In this document: positions 6,624-14,083 of the stretch, in pieces
Position numbering within the stretch: position 1 is the first letter of the stretch
Layout: each line of letters opens with the position of its first letter
Source of the DNA: SHLJ01 sp041618535
Lineage (GTDB): Bacteria; Bacteroidota; Bacteroidia; Flavobacteriales; Flavobacteriaceae
DNA: 14,700 nt
Direction of reading: 5' to 3'
Assembly: GCA_041618535.1 (NCBI GenBank)
Contig: JBFKFP010000061.1
Coordinates: 1-14,700, forward strand
Notes under the pieces: generated by a model
The model's database searches: none
Told to the model about the DNA's origin: nothing
What the model saw: only the letters and a program-made list of their open reading frames with translations
Program-made: the position numbers and the translations under genes

Positions 6624-9050
6624 ATGTTTGTAGTACGAACTTTAAAAATCAACCCAATCCTAAAAGTCCTGATCCGAATAGCGGTTTGTTTAATGTCGTT
6701 TATCTGCTATGCCCAGACGGCCAGTATCTCTGGAAAGGTATTTGATGCTGAGGGACAGCCTCTTCAGTACGCAAATATTATCCTGAAGCTATCAGATTCA
6801 GAGGATATACTTACGGGAACAACAACAGACGACGATGGCATGTTCCGTTTTGACGATCTGGCATTTGCATCATACACCTTACAGATAAGTTTTATCGGCT
6901 ATAAGGATGAGGAAATCGGGATCGATCTTAAAGAAGACAGCATCCTTGACCCGGTCCGAATGGTGGAAGAGGCCGAAAACCTTTCCGAGGTATCCATTAC
7001 AGTTAAAAGGCCAACATTGAGCAGACTACCGGATCGTCTGGTTTTTAATGTCCAAAACACTGCGCTTAGCGAGGGGAATGTCATGGAAGTTGTTAGGCGG
7101 ACTCCCGGAATATTGGTGATTGGTGACGCCATCACGGTTAAAAATGCCACGCCGGAATTCTATATAAATGACAGGAAAGTTAACCTGGGCAGCGCCGATA
7201 TCATTCAGCTGCTTGAGGGCACAACCGCTTCAACTATTCAATCGGTAGAGGTCATTACCAATCCCTCGGCCCGGTATGATGCCGACAGCGGGATTATCGT
7301 AAATATTGTCATGCAGAAGAATTTGATAACCGGCTACCAGGGCAGCGTCTTTGGCAATGTCATTCAGGGTGTATTTCCGAAATACAGGGGCGGCACCTCC
7401 CAATTCTTCAAGAGTAAGAAAACAAGTTTTTTCGTCAACTATAACTATAACCATAACAAGATAAACCGCGACAATGACGAAATCGTGGTCTATCCTGATG
7501 ACACATGGACCTCTGATATCAACCGGAACACCTGGTCGGAAAGCCATACGGTAAATTTCAATTTTACCCAGGATTTTGATGACTACAACAGTTTGAGCAT
7601 TTCTTCCAATATGCAGTTCCTGCCATATTTTAAATACCTGACAAAGGGCAGAACAGAGATCACTCCGCCTAATTCACAACCCTTTGCCTCTTTTAACGCT
7701 ACGAACCTCTCAAGGGATCTAAGGCATAATCTAGGATTTAACCTGGATTACCAACACACATTCAAATCAAATAAATCCAGGCTGATGCTCAATGCCCACT
7801 CGACCCTTTACGACTACCGGAGAAACCAGGACGTGGTAAGTGAGTACTTCAGGGAGGACGGCCAGCCAAGAGAAACAACAGCATTCAGAACTCGCGCAGA
7901 TCAAAACACGAATATCTACACCGGACAAATCGATTACAGCTTACCCTTTAAAAATTCCGGCTCTATCGAGGCGGGGATGAAATACTCTAAAGTATTTACC
8001 GAGAGCGGCCTTGTTCAGCGCATAGTGGAAAACGGATTCGAGATCGTAGACCCTGACAACAGTGATATGTTCGATTATGATGAAAAGGTGTATGCTGCAT
8101 ATCTGAACTTTTCTAAAGATATCGGAAAATGGAGCGTAAGAGCGGGGCTTCGCACGGAACAAACCGAGATAGAGGCAATTTCGGCATCTATGACCAACAA
8201 CAATTCACAGAGCTACCTTGAATGGTTTCCTAATGGAAGCCTTGGGTATGAGATAAACGGGAAGTCATCCCTTTTCGCAAATTATAACCGCAGCATTAGG
8301 AGGCCTGATTTTCAGGATCTGAATCCATTTCGGTTTTTCCTGAACGACAACACAATAGTTACGGGAAATCCCGCCCTGCAACCTGAATTCATCGATTATT
8401 ATTCAATCGGCGGATCGTTCGGGATACATTATTTCGAATTTTATCTCAGGGACAGCAAAGGCCAGATCTTTGAACTTCCAATTCAGGACAATAACGAGAA
8501 TATCATCTCCTACACCCCGATTAATTTCGCAGGCAATTACGACGTGGGATTTGATTATGTAGCCAATTTCAATATCAATGATCACTGGAGTATTTATTTT
8601 TTGTCATCGATATATTACACCAAAGACCGATTGGGATGGATAAACAACCAGGTTGCCGAGCAGGATATGTGGGCCTGGTTCGGTGATTTCTCCAGCGACA
8701 TATCCCTCCTGAAGGACAGAAGTTTGGATGTGTCGATAAAACTGACCTATATCACCGAAAACATTCAGGGCCTCAGAAGAGTTGAACCGCTTTTATTAAG
8801 CGCTGTAGATTTTTCAAAGTCTATATTGAAAGGAAAAGGAGCTCTTAGCCTGGGATTCTCAGACCTGTTCAATGAATCGGACTACTTTGTTTCCACAAGA
8901 TTCCTCAACCAGAACAGCACAAACTTCGCCAACCTGGACAACAGGTTGGTCCGTGTGGGATTCCGCTATTCCTTCGGAAACACAAAGCTCAACTCAAACG
9001 AGGCTGAACTTGATTACGATGAACGCGATCGGATCAAGAACGAGGACTAA
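6624..9050 (+). CDS. TonB-receptor-like outer-membrane beta-barrel protein
   Basis: This is an 808-residue outer-membrane protein. Residues 1-30 are a Sec signal peptide (likely cleavage after ICYA). Residues about 34-105 form a carboxypeptidase-regulatory-like beta-sandwich (SISGKVFDAEGQPLQYANI, then FIGYKDE). Residues about 120-230 are a plug-like domain with the recognisable SVEVITNPSARYDADSG stretch (207-223). The rest is a beta-barrel rich in aromatic and Asn residues whose last strand reads VRVGFRYSFG before a short charged tail. This layout matches the Bacteroidota 'outer membrane beta-barrel family' group of TonB-dependent-receptor relatives rather than full SusC proteins. No susD partner, TonB box or regulator is adjacent, so the substrate is unknown. 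The word TATGTTTG overlaps the ATG, but no later in-frame start would keep the signal peptide. The stop lies 4 bp from the stop of the opposing PD40 gene. Confidence 0.9.
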   Translation: MFVVRTLKINPILKVLIRIAVCLMSFICYAQTASISGKVFDAEGQPLQYANIILKLSDSEDILTGTTTDDDGMFRFDDLAFASYTLQISFIGYKDEEIGIDLKEDSILDPVRMVEEAENLSEVSITVKRPTLSRLPDRLVFNVQNTALSEGNVMEVVRRTPGILVIGDAITVKNATPEFYINDRKVNLGSADIIQLLEGTTASTIQSVEVITNPSARYDADSGIIVNIVMQKNLITGYQGSVFGNVIQGVFPKYRGGTSQFFKSKKTSFFVNYNYNHNKINRDNDEIVVYPDDTWTSDINRNTWSESHTVNFNFTQDFDDYNSLSISSNMQFLPYFKYLTKGRTEITPPNSQPFASFNATNLSRDLRHNLGFNLDYQHTFKSNKSRLMLNAHSTLYDYRRNQDVVSEYFREDGQPRETTAFRTRADQNTNIYTGQIDYSLPFKNSGSIEAGMKYSKVFTESGLVQRIVENGFEIVDPDNSDMFDYDEKVYAAYLNFSKDIGKWSVRAGLRTEQTEIEAISASMTNNNSQSYLEWFPNGSLGYEINGKSSLFANYNRSIRRPDFQDLNPFRFFLNDNTIVTGNPALQPEFIDYYSIGGSFGIHYFEFYLRDSKGQIFELPIQDNNENIISYTPINFAGNYDVGFDYVANFNINDHWSIYFLSSIYYTKDRLGWINNQVAEQDMWAWFGDFSSDISLLKDRSLDVSIKLTYITENIQGLRRVEPLLLSAVDFSKSILKGKGALSLGFSDLFNESDYFVSTRFLNQNSTNFANLDNRLVRVGFRYSFGNTKLNSNEAELDYDERDRIKNED

Positions 9051-9054
9051 ACCC

Positions 9055-10155
9055 TTAATCCTGCCACTCAGCTATAAATAAGTTCGTATCCCGGGTTCCA
9101 CCGTTATTGCGGTTGGAAGAAAAGATCAACTTTTTCCCATCATTTGAAAATACAGGAAAAGCATCAAAAGTCTCACCATGTGTTACACGTTCCAGGTTCT
9201 TACCATCAAGATCAATCATGTAAAGGTTGAACGGGAATCCGCGTTCAGCCTCGAAGTTTGAAGAGAACAGGATCTTTTCTCCGCTGGGAAGGAAGAAAGG
9301 GCTCCAATTGGCATTTCCCAGGCTTGTCAATTGTCGCAGATCGCTTCCATCGGCGTTACAGATGAACAGCTCCATGTAGGTTGGCTGAACCAGGCCTTCT
9401 GCCAAAAGGTCTTTATACTCTTTGATCTCTTCCTCCGTCTTCGGGCGTGACGACCTGAAGATCAGTTTGGTTCCGTCAGGCGAGAAAAAAGCACCTCCGT
9501 CATATCCCAGCTCGTTTGTTATTTGCTTTTTATCTGATCCGTCTATGTTCATGGTCCAAAGCTCGAGGTCTCCTGTTCTCATAGAAGTAAACACGATCTT
9601 ATCTCCTTTCGGAGAAACGGTGGCTTCTGCGTCATATCCCGGAGTTGTGGTTAGCTGATCAACGATATTTCCATCAAGGTCGGCAACGAAGATATCGTAG
9701 CTATCGTAAATAGGCCATACATATTTGCCTTCTCTCCTCAGCGGAGTTTCCGGGCACTCATCTCCTCCAAGGTGGGTTGATCCGTAAACAAAACGTTCGT
9801 TCCCGGGCAGGAAATATGCGCAGGTGGTTCGGCCTTTCCCGGTACTGACCATTGGTGGAATTATACTGTCGAAAGTCTCGTCGGCATTCATCAGGAACAT
9901 CTGGTCGCATTCAAGCCCCCAGGCCGTGTTGTTCGACTGGAAGATGATCTGCTTGTCATCCCAGCTCCAGTAGGCTTCAGCGTTATCGCCCCCGAAGGTG
10001 ACCTGCCTTAAAGTTTTGAAATGTTTTTCCTCGGGATAGATAAGTGAATTATCCGCGGTTTCCTCAATGGTCTCCTCCGCAGGAACACCTTCTGTTTTCT
10101 CATTTTTGCACGAGCAAAGTATCGCCAGAAATAATAGGCCGTAAATGTATTTCAT
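9055..10155 (-). CDS. TolB-like PD40 beta-propeller lipoprotein
   Basis: The start chosen at 10155 gives a 366-residue lipoprotein: MKYIYGLLFLAILCSC, with lipidated Cys16, followed by a Glu/Thr-rich linker. The longer open frame from 10194 adds MSYFC and eight more residues, but those codons contain the -7 promoter word and would push the lipobox inward. The mature part carries repeated PD40/TolB-type blades, each with a 'xxSPDGxKIxFxS' pattern: EATVSPKGDKIVFTS, GAFFSPDGTKLIFRS, SPFFLPSGEKILFSS and FPVFSNDGKKLIFSSNR, interleaved with LWTMNIDGSDKKQIT-type strands. Such propellers bind proteins or form the lid domain of peptidases, but no catalytic domain is present here. It diverges from an M28 peptidase lipoprotein through a 44-bp shared promoter region, so joint regulation or a shared envelope role is plausible. 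Function is otherwise unknown. Confidence 0.88.
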   Translation of the reverse strand: MKYIYGLLFLAILCSCKNEKTEGVPAEETIEETADNSLIYPEEKHFKTLRQVTFGGDNAEAYWSWDDKQIIFQSNNTAWGLECDQMFLMNADETFDSIIPPMVSTGKGRTTCAYFLPGNERFVYGSTHLGGDECPETPLRREGKYVWPIYDSYDIFVADLDGNIVDQLTTTPGYDAEATVSPKGDKIVFTSMRTGDLELWTMNIDGSDKKQITNELGYDGGAFFSPDGTKLIFRSSRPKTEEEIKEYKDLLAEGLVQPTYMELFICNADGSDLRQLTSLGNANWSPFFLPSGEKILFSSNFEAERGFPFNLYMIDLDGKNLERVTHGETFDAFPVFSNDGKKLIFSSNRNNGGTRDTNLFIAEWQD

Positions 10156-10170
10156 GATAGGTTTTATTAG

Positions 10171-10178
10171 TAATTTTG
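10171..10178 (+). promoter_or_regulatory. -7 promoter element of the M28 peptidase gene (TAATTTTG)
   Basis: TAATTTTG is a perfect TAnnTTTG match ending 21 bp before the M28 ATG. The -33 region reads TTTC about 18 bp upstream, one base off TTTG. Only GG separates it from the opposing -7 element of the PD40 gene. Confidence 0.5.
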
Positions 10179-10180
10179 GG

Positions 10181-10188
10181 CAAAAATA
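10181..10188 (-). promoter_or_regulatory. -7 promoter element of the PD40 lipoprotein gene (TATTTTTG)
   Basis: The minus strand reads TATTTTTG, a perfect TAnnTTTG match, 25 bp upstream of the chosen ATG at 10155. It is the mirror image of the plus-strand element at 10171-10178. The same word within ATGTCYTATTTTTG recurs upstream of rbfA. No good -33 TTTG is visible at normal spacing. Confidence 0.5.
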
Positions 10189-10199
10189 AGACATAAAGC

Positions 10200-11429
10200 A
10201 TGAAACATATATCGCTGATCGTAATTTTTATGACGCTGCTTGGGTGCAAGCAGGAGTACAAGTATGAAAACAGGATGCAGGATGACGTGGTCTTCCTCGC
10301 CGATGATGCTCTTGAAGGTCGTCAGACCGGGACTGAAGGAGAAAGAAAAGCCGCAGATTACCTCGAAAAACGGTTTAAGGAATTAGGCCTACAGCCCATG
10401 GGAACCAACGGTTATTTCCAGGATTTCTCATTCAAGCCAAAGACCGATCCCCATAAAGAGGTTGAGTTCGAGATGAACCCAAATGACAGCACAATTACTG
10501 GAAGAAATGTAGTGGGCTATCTGGACAATAAGGCAGAGCAGACCATTGTTATTGGAGCACATTATGACCACCTTGGTTATGGAGGAGACGGATCCTTATA
10601 TCGCGGTGAAGATAAGGCGATTCACAACGGGGCAGACGACAATGCCAGTGGTGTTGCAGTCATGCTGGATCTCGCTTCCAAACTAAAAACTGCAAACACA
10701 GGCAACAATTATATGTTCCTGGCTTTTTCGGGAGAAGAAATGGGTCTTTTAGGATCGAATTACTTTACAAAGAATCCAACTATCGATGTTGAAAAGATCA
10801 ACTACATGATCAACCTTGATATGGTGGGCCGACTTAAAGCCGACAGCACTCTTGCAGTTTACGGCGTTGGAACTTCTCCGATCTTCAAGCAGGTCCTTAA
10901 TGCCAGCAATGATAAATTCAAACTGGTGGAGAACGAATCGGGAGTTGGTCCTTCAGACCACACTTCTTTTTACCTTGTTGATGTGCCAGTTCTTCATTTC
11001 TTTACAGGACAGCACGAAGATTATCACAAGCCTGCCGATGATTCTGACAAGATCAATTATGAAGGTATGAAGGCCATCTCAGATTATATAGTTACTCTTG
11101 TGGCGGATCTTGATGATAACGGTGAACTGGCCTTCAGAGCCACTAAGAATGAAAGCGAAGAAGTTCCGCGTTTTAAGGTAGGATTAGGAGTTATTCCGGA
11201 TTACCTGTATGACGGAGAAGGTATGCGAATAGATGGCGTAAGTGAAGATAAACCCGCCAAGCGTGCCGGACTTCAGAAAGGAGATATCGTAATCAAATTA
11301 GGCGACAGCACAATCGTTGACATGATGGGCTATATGCGAGCTCTTTCTGTGTTTAATGAAGGCGATAAAACCAAAGCTGTTATAAAGCGTGATGGCTCAG
11401 AAATGGAATTCGAGATTGAGTTTAAATAA
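10200..11429 (+). CDS. M28-family zinc metallopeptidase lipoprotein with C-terminal PDZ domain
   Basis: This is a 409-residue lipoprotein (lipobox LLGC, Cys16) with an M28 aminopeptidase-like domain (about 25-305) and a PDZ domain (about 325-409). The co-catalytic di-zinc site is complete by family order: His121 (GAHYDH), Asp146 (NGADDN, bridging), Glu179 as general base and Glu180 as ligand (SGEEMG), Asp207 (NLDMVGR) and His276 (DYHKPADD). The PDZ domain shows the usual pattern IDGVSEDKPAKRAGLQKGD. The enzyme should remove N-terminal residues from peptides in the periplasm or at the outer membrane. The gene diverges from the PD40 lipoprotein gene and its stop is 3 nt before the dusB GTG, so the two are probably co-transcribed although functionally unrelated. 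Specificity cannot be read from the sequence. Confidence 0.94.
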   Translation: MKHISLIVIFMTLLGCKQEYKYENRMQDDVVFLADDALEGRQTGTEGERKAADYLEKRFKELGLQPMGTNGYFQDFSFKPKTDPHKEVEFEMNPNDSTITGRNVVGYLDNKAEQTIVIGAHYDHLGYGGDGSLYRGEDKAIHNGADDNASGVAVMLDLASKLKTANTGNNYMFLAFSGEEMGLLGSNYFTKNPTIDVEKINYMINLDMVGRLKADSTLAVYGVGTSPIFKQVLNASNDKFKLVENESGVGPSDHTSFYLVDVPVLHFFTGQHEDYHKPADDSDKINYEGMKAISDYIVTLVADLDDNGELAFRATKNESEEVPRFKVGLGVIPDYLYDGEGMRIDGVSEDKPAKRAGLQKGDIVIKLGDSTIVDMMGYMRALSVFNEGDKTKAVIKRDGSEMEFEIEFK

Positions 11430-11432
11430 GCT

Positions 11433-12425
11433 GTGGTCAGGATTGACGAAATAGAGCTTCCCGATTTCCCATTACTTCTTGCTCCCATGGAGGATGTCTC
11501 TGATCCTCCCTTCCGGGCTTTGTGCAAGGAGCAGGGAGCTGATGTGGTTTACACAGAATTTATATCTTCTGAGGGATTGATCCGGAACGCGGCGAAAAGC
11601 ACCATGAAGCTGGATATCTACGAAAAGGAACGCCCCGTAGGGATACAGATTTTCGGCGCTAACCTGGACAGCATGCTTGAGGCAGTTGATATTGTTGAGC
11701 AGTCTAATCCGGACATTATCGATATCAATTTTGGTTGCCCGGTAAAGAAAGTGGTCAGTAAAGGTGCAGGCGCAGGCATTTTAAAGGATGTATGCCTGAT
11801 GGAAACCCTGACCGGGGAAATCGTCAAACGCACCAAGCTCCCTGTTACGGTTAAGACCAGATTGGGATGGGACCATGACTCCATCAAGATCGTTGAGGTT
11901 GCCGAACGCCTGCAGGATGTTGGCTGCAAGGCTATCGCAATACATGGCAGAACACGTTCTCAGATGTACAAGGGTTCGGCAGACTGGCGACCGATTGCTG
12001 AGGTTAAGAATAATCCCCGAATGCATATTCCCGTATTTGGAAATGGAGACGTGAACACCCCAGAACGTGCCAAGGAGATGAGGGATGATTATGGTTTGGA
12101 CGGTGCGATGATAGGGAGGGCCTCAATCGGGAATCCATGGTTTTTCAGGCAGGTAAAACATTTTTTTGAAACAGGAGAGCATTTGGCCCCAATTTCTATG
12201 GCGGAACGGGTGGAAGCGGCCAGGAGGCACCTTAGTATGGCCATAGAGTGGAAAGGTGAGAAGCTTGGCGTATTCGAAACCAGAAGGCATTACACCAATT
12301 ACTTCAGGGGAATTCCGCATTTTAAGGAATACCGCTTGAAAATGGTCACTTCAGATGATGCCCAGGATGTATTCGGCACTTTTGATGAAGTTCTGGAACG
12401 ATTTGCCGACCATCAGTTTGTTTGA
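11433..12425 (+). CDS. dusB: tRNA-dihydrouridine synthase (DusB family)
   Basis: This 330-residue FMN-dependent enzyme reduces specific uridines in the tRNA D-loop to dihydrouridine using NADPH. The TIM-barrel landmarks of Dus proteins are clear: LAPMEDVSDPPFR (16-28), the catalytic Cys102 in INFGCPVKK, KTRLGWD (141-147), HGRTRSQMYKG (171-181), and the FMN-phosphate motifs GNGDV (203-207) and IGRASIGNPW (227-236). The start codon is GTG at 11433; the next residues (VRIDEIELPDFPLLLAPM) agree with the family N-terminus and no ATG is available nearby. It begins 3 nt after the M28 stop, indicating translational coupling. Its end overlaps the 3' end of the opposing permease gene by 13 bp. Assignment to the DusB subgroup rather than another Dus type is likely but not certain. 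Confidence 0.95.
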   Translation: MVRIDEIELPDFPLLLAPMEDVSDPPFRALCKEQGADVVYTEFISSEGLIRNAAKSTMKLDIYEKERPVGIQIFGANLDSMLEAVDIVEQSNPDIIDINFGCPVKKVVSKGAGAGILKDVCLMETLTGEIVKRTKLPVTVKTRLGWDHDSIKIVEVAERLQDVGCKAIAIHGRTRSQMYKGSADWRPIAEVKNNPRMHIPVFGNGDVNTPERAKEMRDDYGLDGAMIGRASIGNPWFFRQVKHFFETGEHLAPISMAERVEAARRHLSMAIEWKGEKLGVFETRRHYTNYFRGIPHFKEYRLKMVTSDDAQDVFGTFDEVLERFADHQFV

Positions 12426-13624
12426 TCAGGACGGATAAGATCTGTATTTATCCTTGAGGACGCGACTTTAGAGGCGATTCCTCCCAGAACAGTAATAGTT
12501 AGAAGAACCACGATCACATTTACAGCTTTCATACTTACGGGATATGGCAATGAAGGTGTGATCATGACCAATTCGAAGATTTGCTGAAGGACCACCAGAA
12601 CAATTCCGAGCAAGACACCGATCAACCCTCCAAGCACCGTCATAAGGCTTCCCTGAAAGAAGAAAATCCTGCGGATATCCTTGAGGGTAACCCCAATGTT
12701 AAAAAGGGTATTCAGGTTCTTTTTCTTATCGAGGATCATCATGATAATGGATCCCACCACATTGAACAGGGCAATGATTAGGATGAGTGTAAAGATGAGG
12801 TAAACAGCCAGGTTTTCCGTATTCAGCATTTTGTAAAGGGCGTCATTAAGCTGAAAGCGGTCCTTGATTATGAATTCAGACCCATACATATCGTTTAGGC
12901 GGGATCTTACCAATTCCCTATCGGCTTCAGGCCTGAGAATGATCTCCAGCGCCGACACCTGGTTTTCCTTATAATTCAGGAGAACAGTTGCCAGGCTATA
13001 ACTTGTGAAAATATATGCCTGGTCTAAACTTTCATTGATCTGGAAAACCCCTGTATTCACGGCCTTTACCGAGTTAAAGGCTCTTCTGACAGAGCTGATC
13101 TGTCCTGTTCCAGGCTTTGGAACATAAATATTCACGGTTTTTGCAAAATCGAAGATCCCGAAGGAGAGCCTGTTGGCTACCCCCCAGCCTGCCACTATCT
13201 CGTTGTTGTCATGATCGAACCACTGGCCACGGGATAGGATGGAATCTATTGTTTTCTGCGGAAAGGACTGGTCAACCCCTTTCAGAATGACGCCTTCGTT
13301 CTTTTCATCGAAATTGACCAGAACCTTTTCCTCGATCACTTTCGAATAACCAACTATATCAGGGTCGTAGCGAAGAATGGAATCCTGGTCTGATGTGATC
13401 ATGAACGATTTCCCACTGGCAGGTAAAACTTTGAGATCCGGATCTACAAAGGAGGAGAACTGAAGGGTGAAATCCTTTAATCCGGCGAAACCGGAAAGCA
13501 CAACGAAAAGTGAGGCCGATCCTATCACTATGCCGAAGGCTGCAATGATGGTTATGATATTGATGGCGTTATTGCTGCTTTTAGAGAAGAGGTAACGCCT
13601 CGCTATATAGAAGGGAACGTTCAA
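12413..13624 (-). CDS. FtsX-like (LolC/LolE-type) ABC transporter permease
   Basis: This is a 403-residue permease of the MacB/LolCE superfamily. Four transmembrane helices (about 20-46, 273-297, 325-349, 369-387) flank a large periplasmic domain (about 50-265), the layout of type VII ABC permeases such as LolC/E, which extract lipoproteins from the inner membrane. The N-terminus FYIARRYLFSKSSNNAINII and the cytoplasmic loop after TM2 (KKKNLNTLFNIGVTLKDIRR) fit this family. The start is TTG at 13624, immediately after the rbfA stop, with no intervening base; its position fits the expected N-terminus, so it is probably real and translationally coupled. No ATPase partner (LolD) is in the window. 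The gene's 3' end overlaps dusB by 13 bp. LolE-like export is the best guess, but MacB- or FtsX-like roles are not excluded. Confidence 0.9.
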   Translation of the reverse strand: MNVPFYIARRYLFSKSSNNAINIITIIAAFGIVIGSASLFVVLSGFAGLKDFTLQFSSFVDPDLKVLPASGKSFMITSDQDSILRYDPDIVGYSKVIEEKVLVNFDEKNEGVILKGVDQSFPQKTIDSILSRGQWFDHDNNEIVAGWGVANRLSFGIFDFAKTVNIYVPKPGTGQISSVRRAFNSVKAVNTGVFQINESLDQAYIFTSYSLATVLLNYKENQVSALEIILRPEADRELVRSRLNDMYGSEFIIKDRFQLNDALYKMLNTENLAVYLIFTLILIIALFNVVGSIIMMILDKKKNLNTLFNIGVTLKDIRRIFFFQGSLMTVLGGLIGVLLGIVLVVLQQIFELVMITPSLPYPVSMKAVNVIVVLLTITVLGGIASKVASSRINTDLIRPDQTN

Positions 13625-14017
13625 TTATTTCTTTTTTCGTCTTTTTAGGAGTTCGGGATGTTCGATGGGGTTGTCCAATCCCTTTAATGAACGGTCAATC
13701 TGGTCTATATACTCCAGGGAATCATCATGGTAAAATTCCAATTCCGGCATTCGCCTGAACTGATGACGAGCACGCTGCGCGATCTCATGCCGGATAGAAC
13801 CCGACATATTTTGAATGTCGGCCATGAGTCCACTGGCATATTTTACCGGGAAAACACTCAAATAAGCCTTGGCAATTGAAAGATCGACGGTAACACGAAC
13901 TTTCGTAACAGACACTACGATATTGTTCTTCCCGGCATCCGACAGCATGCGTTGAATGACCTCAGCGATATCCTGCTGGAGAATGCCCCCTATTTTCTTT
14001 TGCCTGTTGGTTTCCAT
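13625..14017 (-). CDS. rbfA: 30S ribosome-binding factor A
   Basis: RbfA is a small KH-domain protein that binds the 30S subunit and assists late 16S rRNA maturation. With the start at 14017 it has 130 residues, a normal length, and begins METNRQKKIGGILQQDI, collinear with the family. The diagnostic stretch VSVTKVRVTVDLSIAKAYLSVF and the later IRHEIAQRARHQFRRMPELEFYHDDS are typical. A longer frame from 14035 (MSYFCI...) reads through a perfect -7 promoter word and is unlikely to be used. The permease follows with no gap, a pairing that I recall as frequent in flavobacteria. The C-terminus is very basic (KRRKKK). Confidence 0.96.
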   Translation of the reverse strand: METNRQKKIGGILQQDIAEVIQRMLSDAGKNNIVVSVTKVRVTVDLSIAKAYLSVFPVKYASGLMADIQNMSGSIRHEIAQRARHQFRRMPELEFYHDDSLEYIDQIDRSLKGLDNPIEHPELLKRRKKK

Positions 14018-14021
14018 AATG

Positions 14022-14029
14022 CAAAAATA
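14022..14029 (-). promoter_or_regulatory. -7 promoter element of rbfA (TATTTTTG)
   Basis: The minus strand reads TATTTTTG, a perfect TAnnTTTG match, with only 4 bases between it and the rbfA ATG. Normal spacing would place the transcript start on or next to the A of the ATG, giving a leaderless mRNA. No -33 TTTG is seen. Confidence 0.45.
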
Positions 14030-14071
14030 GGACATTTCTCGGCATTACTTCATGATTAAGTCTAATTGCAC

Positions 14072-14079
14072 TAATTTTG
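14072..14079 (+). promoter_or_regulatory. -7 promoter element of mce (TAATTTTG)
   Basis: TAATTTTG is a perfect TAnnTTTG match with 4 bases between it and the first mce ATG (14084), the same arrangement as at rbfA. Transcription would start near the ATG, again giving a leaderless or almost leaderless mRNA. A second in-frame ATG follows directly at 14087. Confidence 0.45.
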
Positions 14080-14083
14080 TATA

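Noticed and set aside
6623..6630. TATGTTTG as the promoter of the barrel gene
   Set aside because: It matches TAnnTTTG but overlaps the only start codon that preserves the signal peptide, so it is probably coincidental.
6624..9050. SusC-type receptor of a polysaccharide utilisation locus
   Set aside because: There is no susD gene, glycan-active enzyme or sensor nearby, and the protein is about 800 residues rather than the roughly 1000 of SusC proteins.
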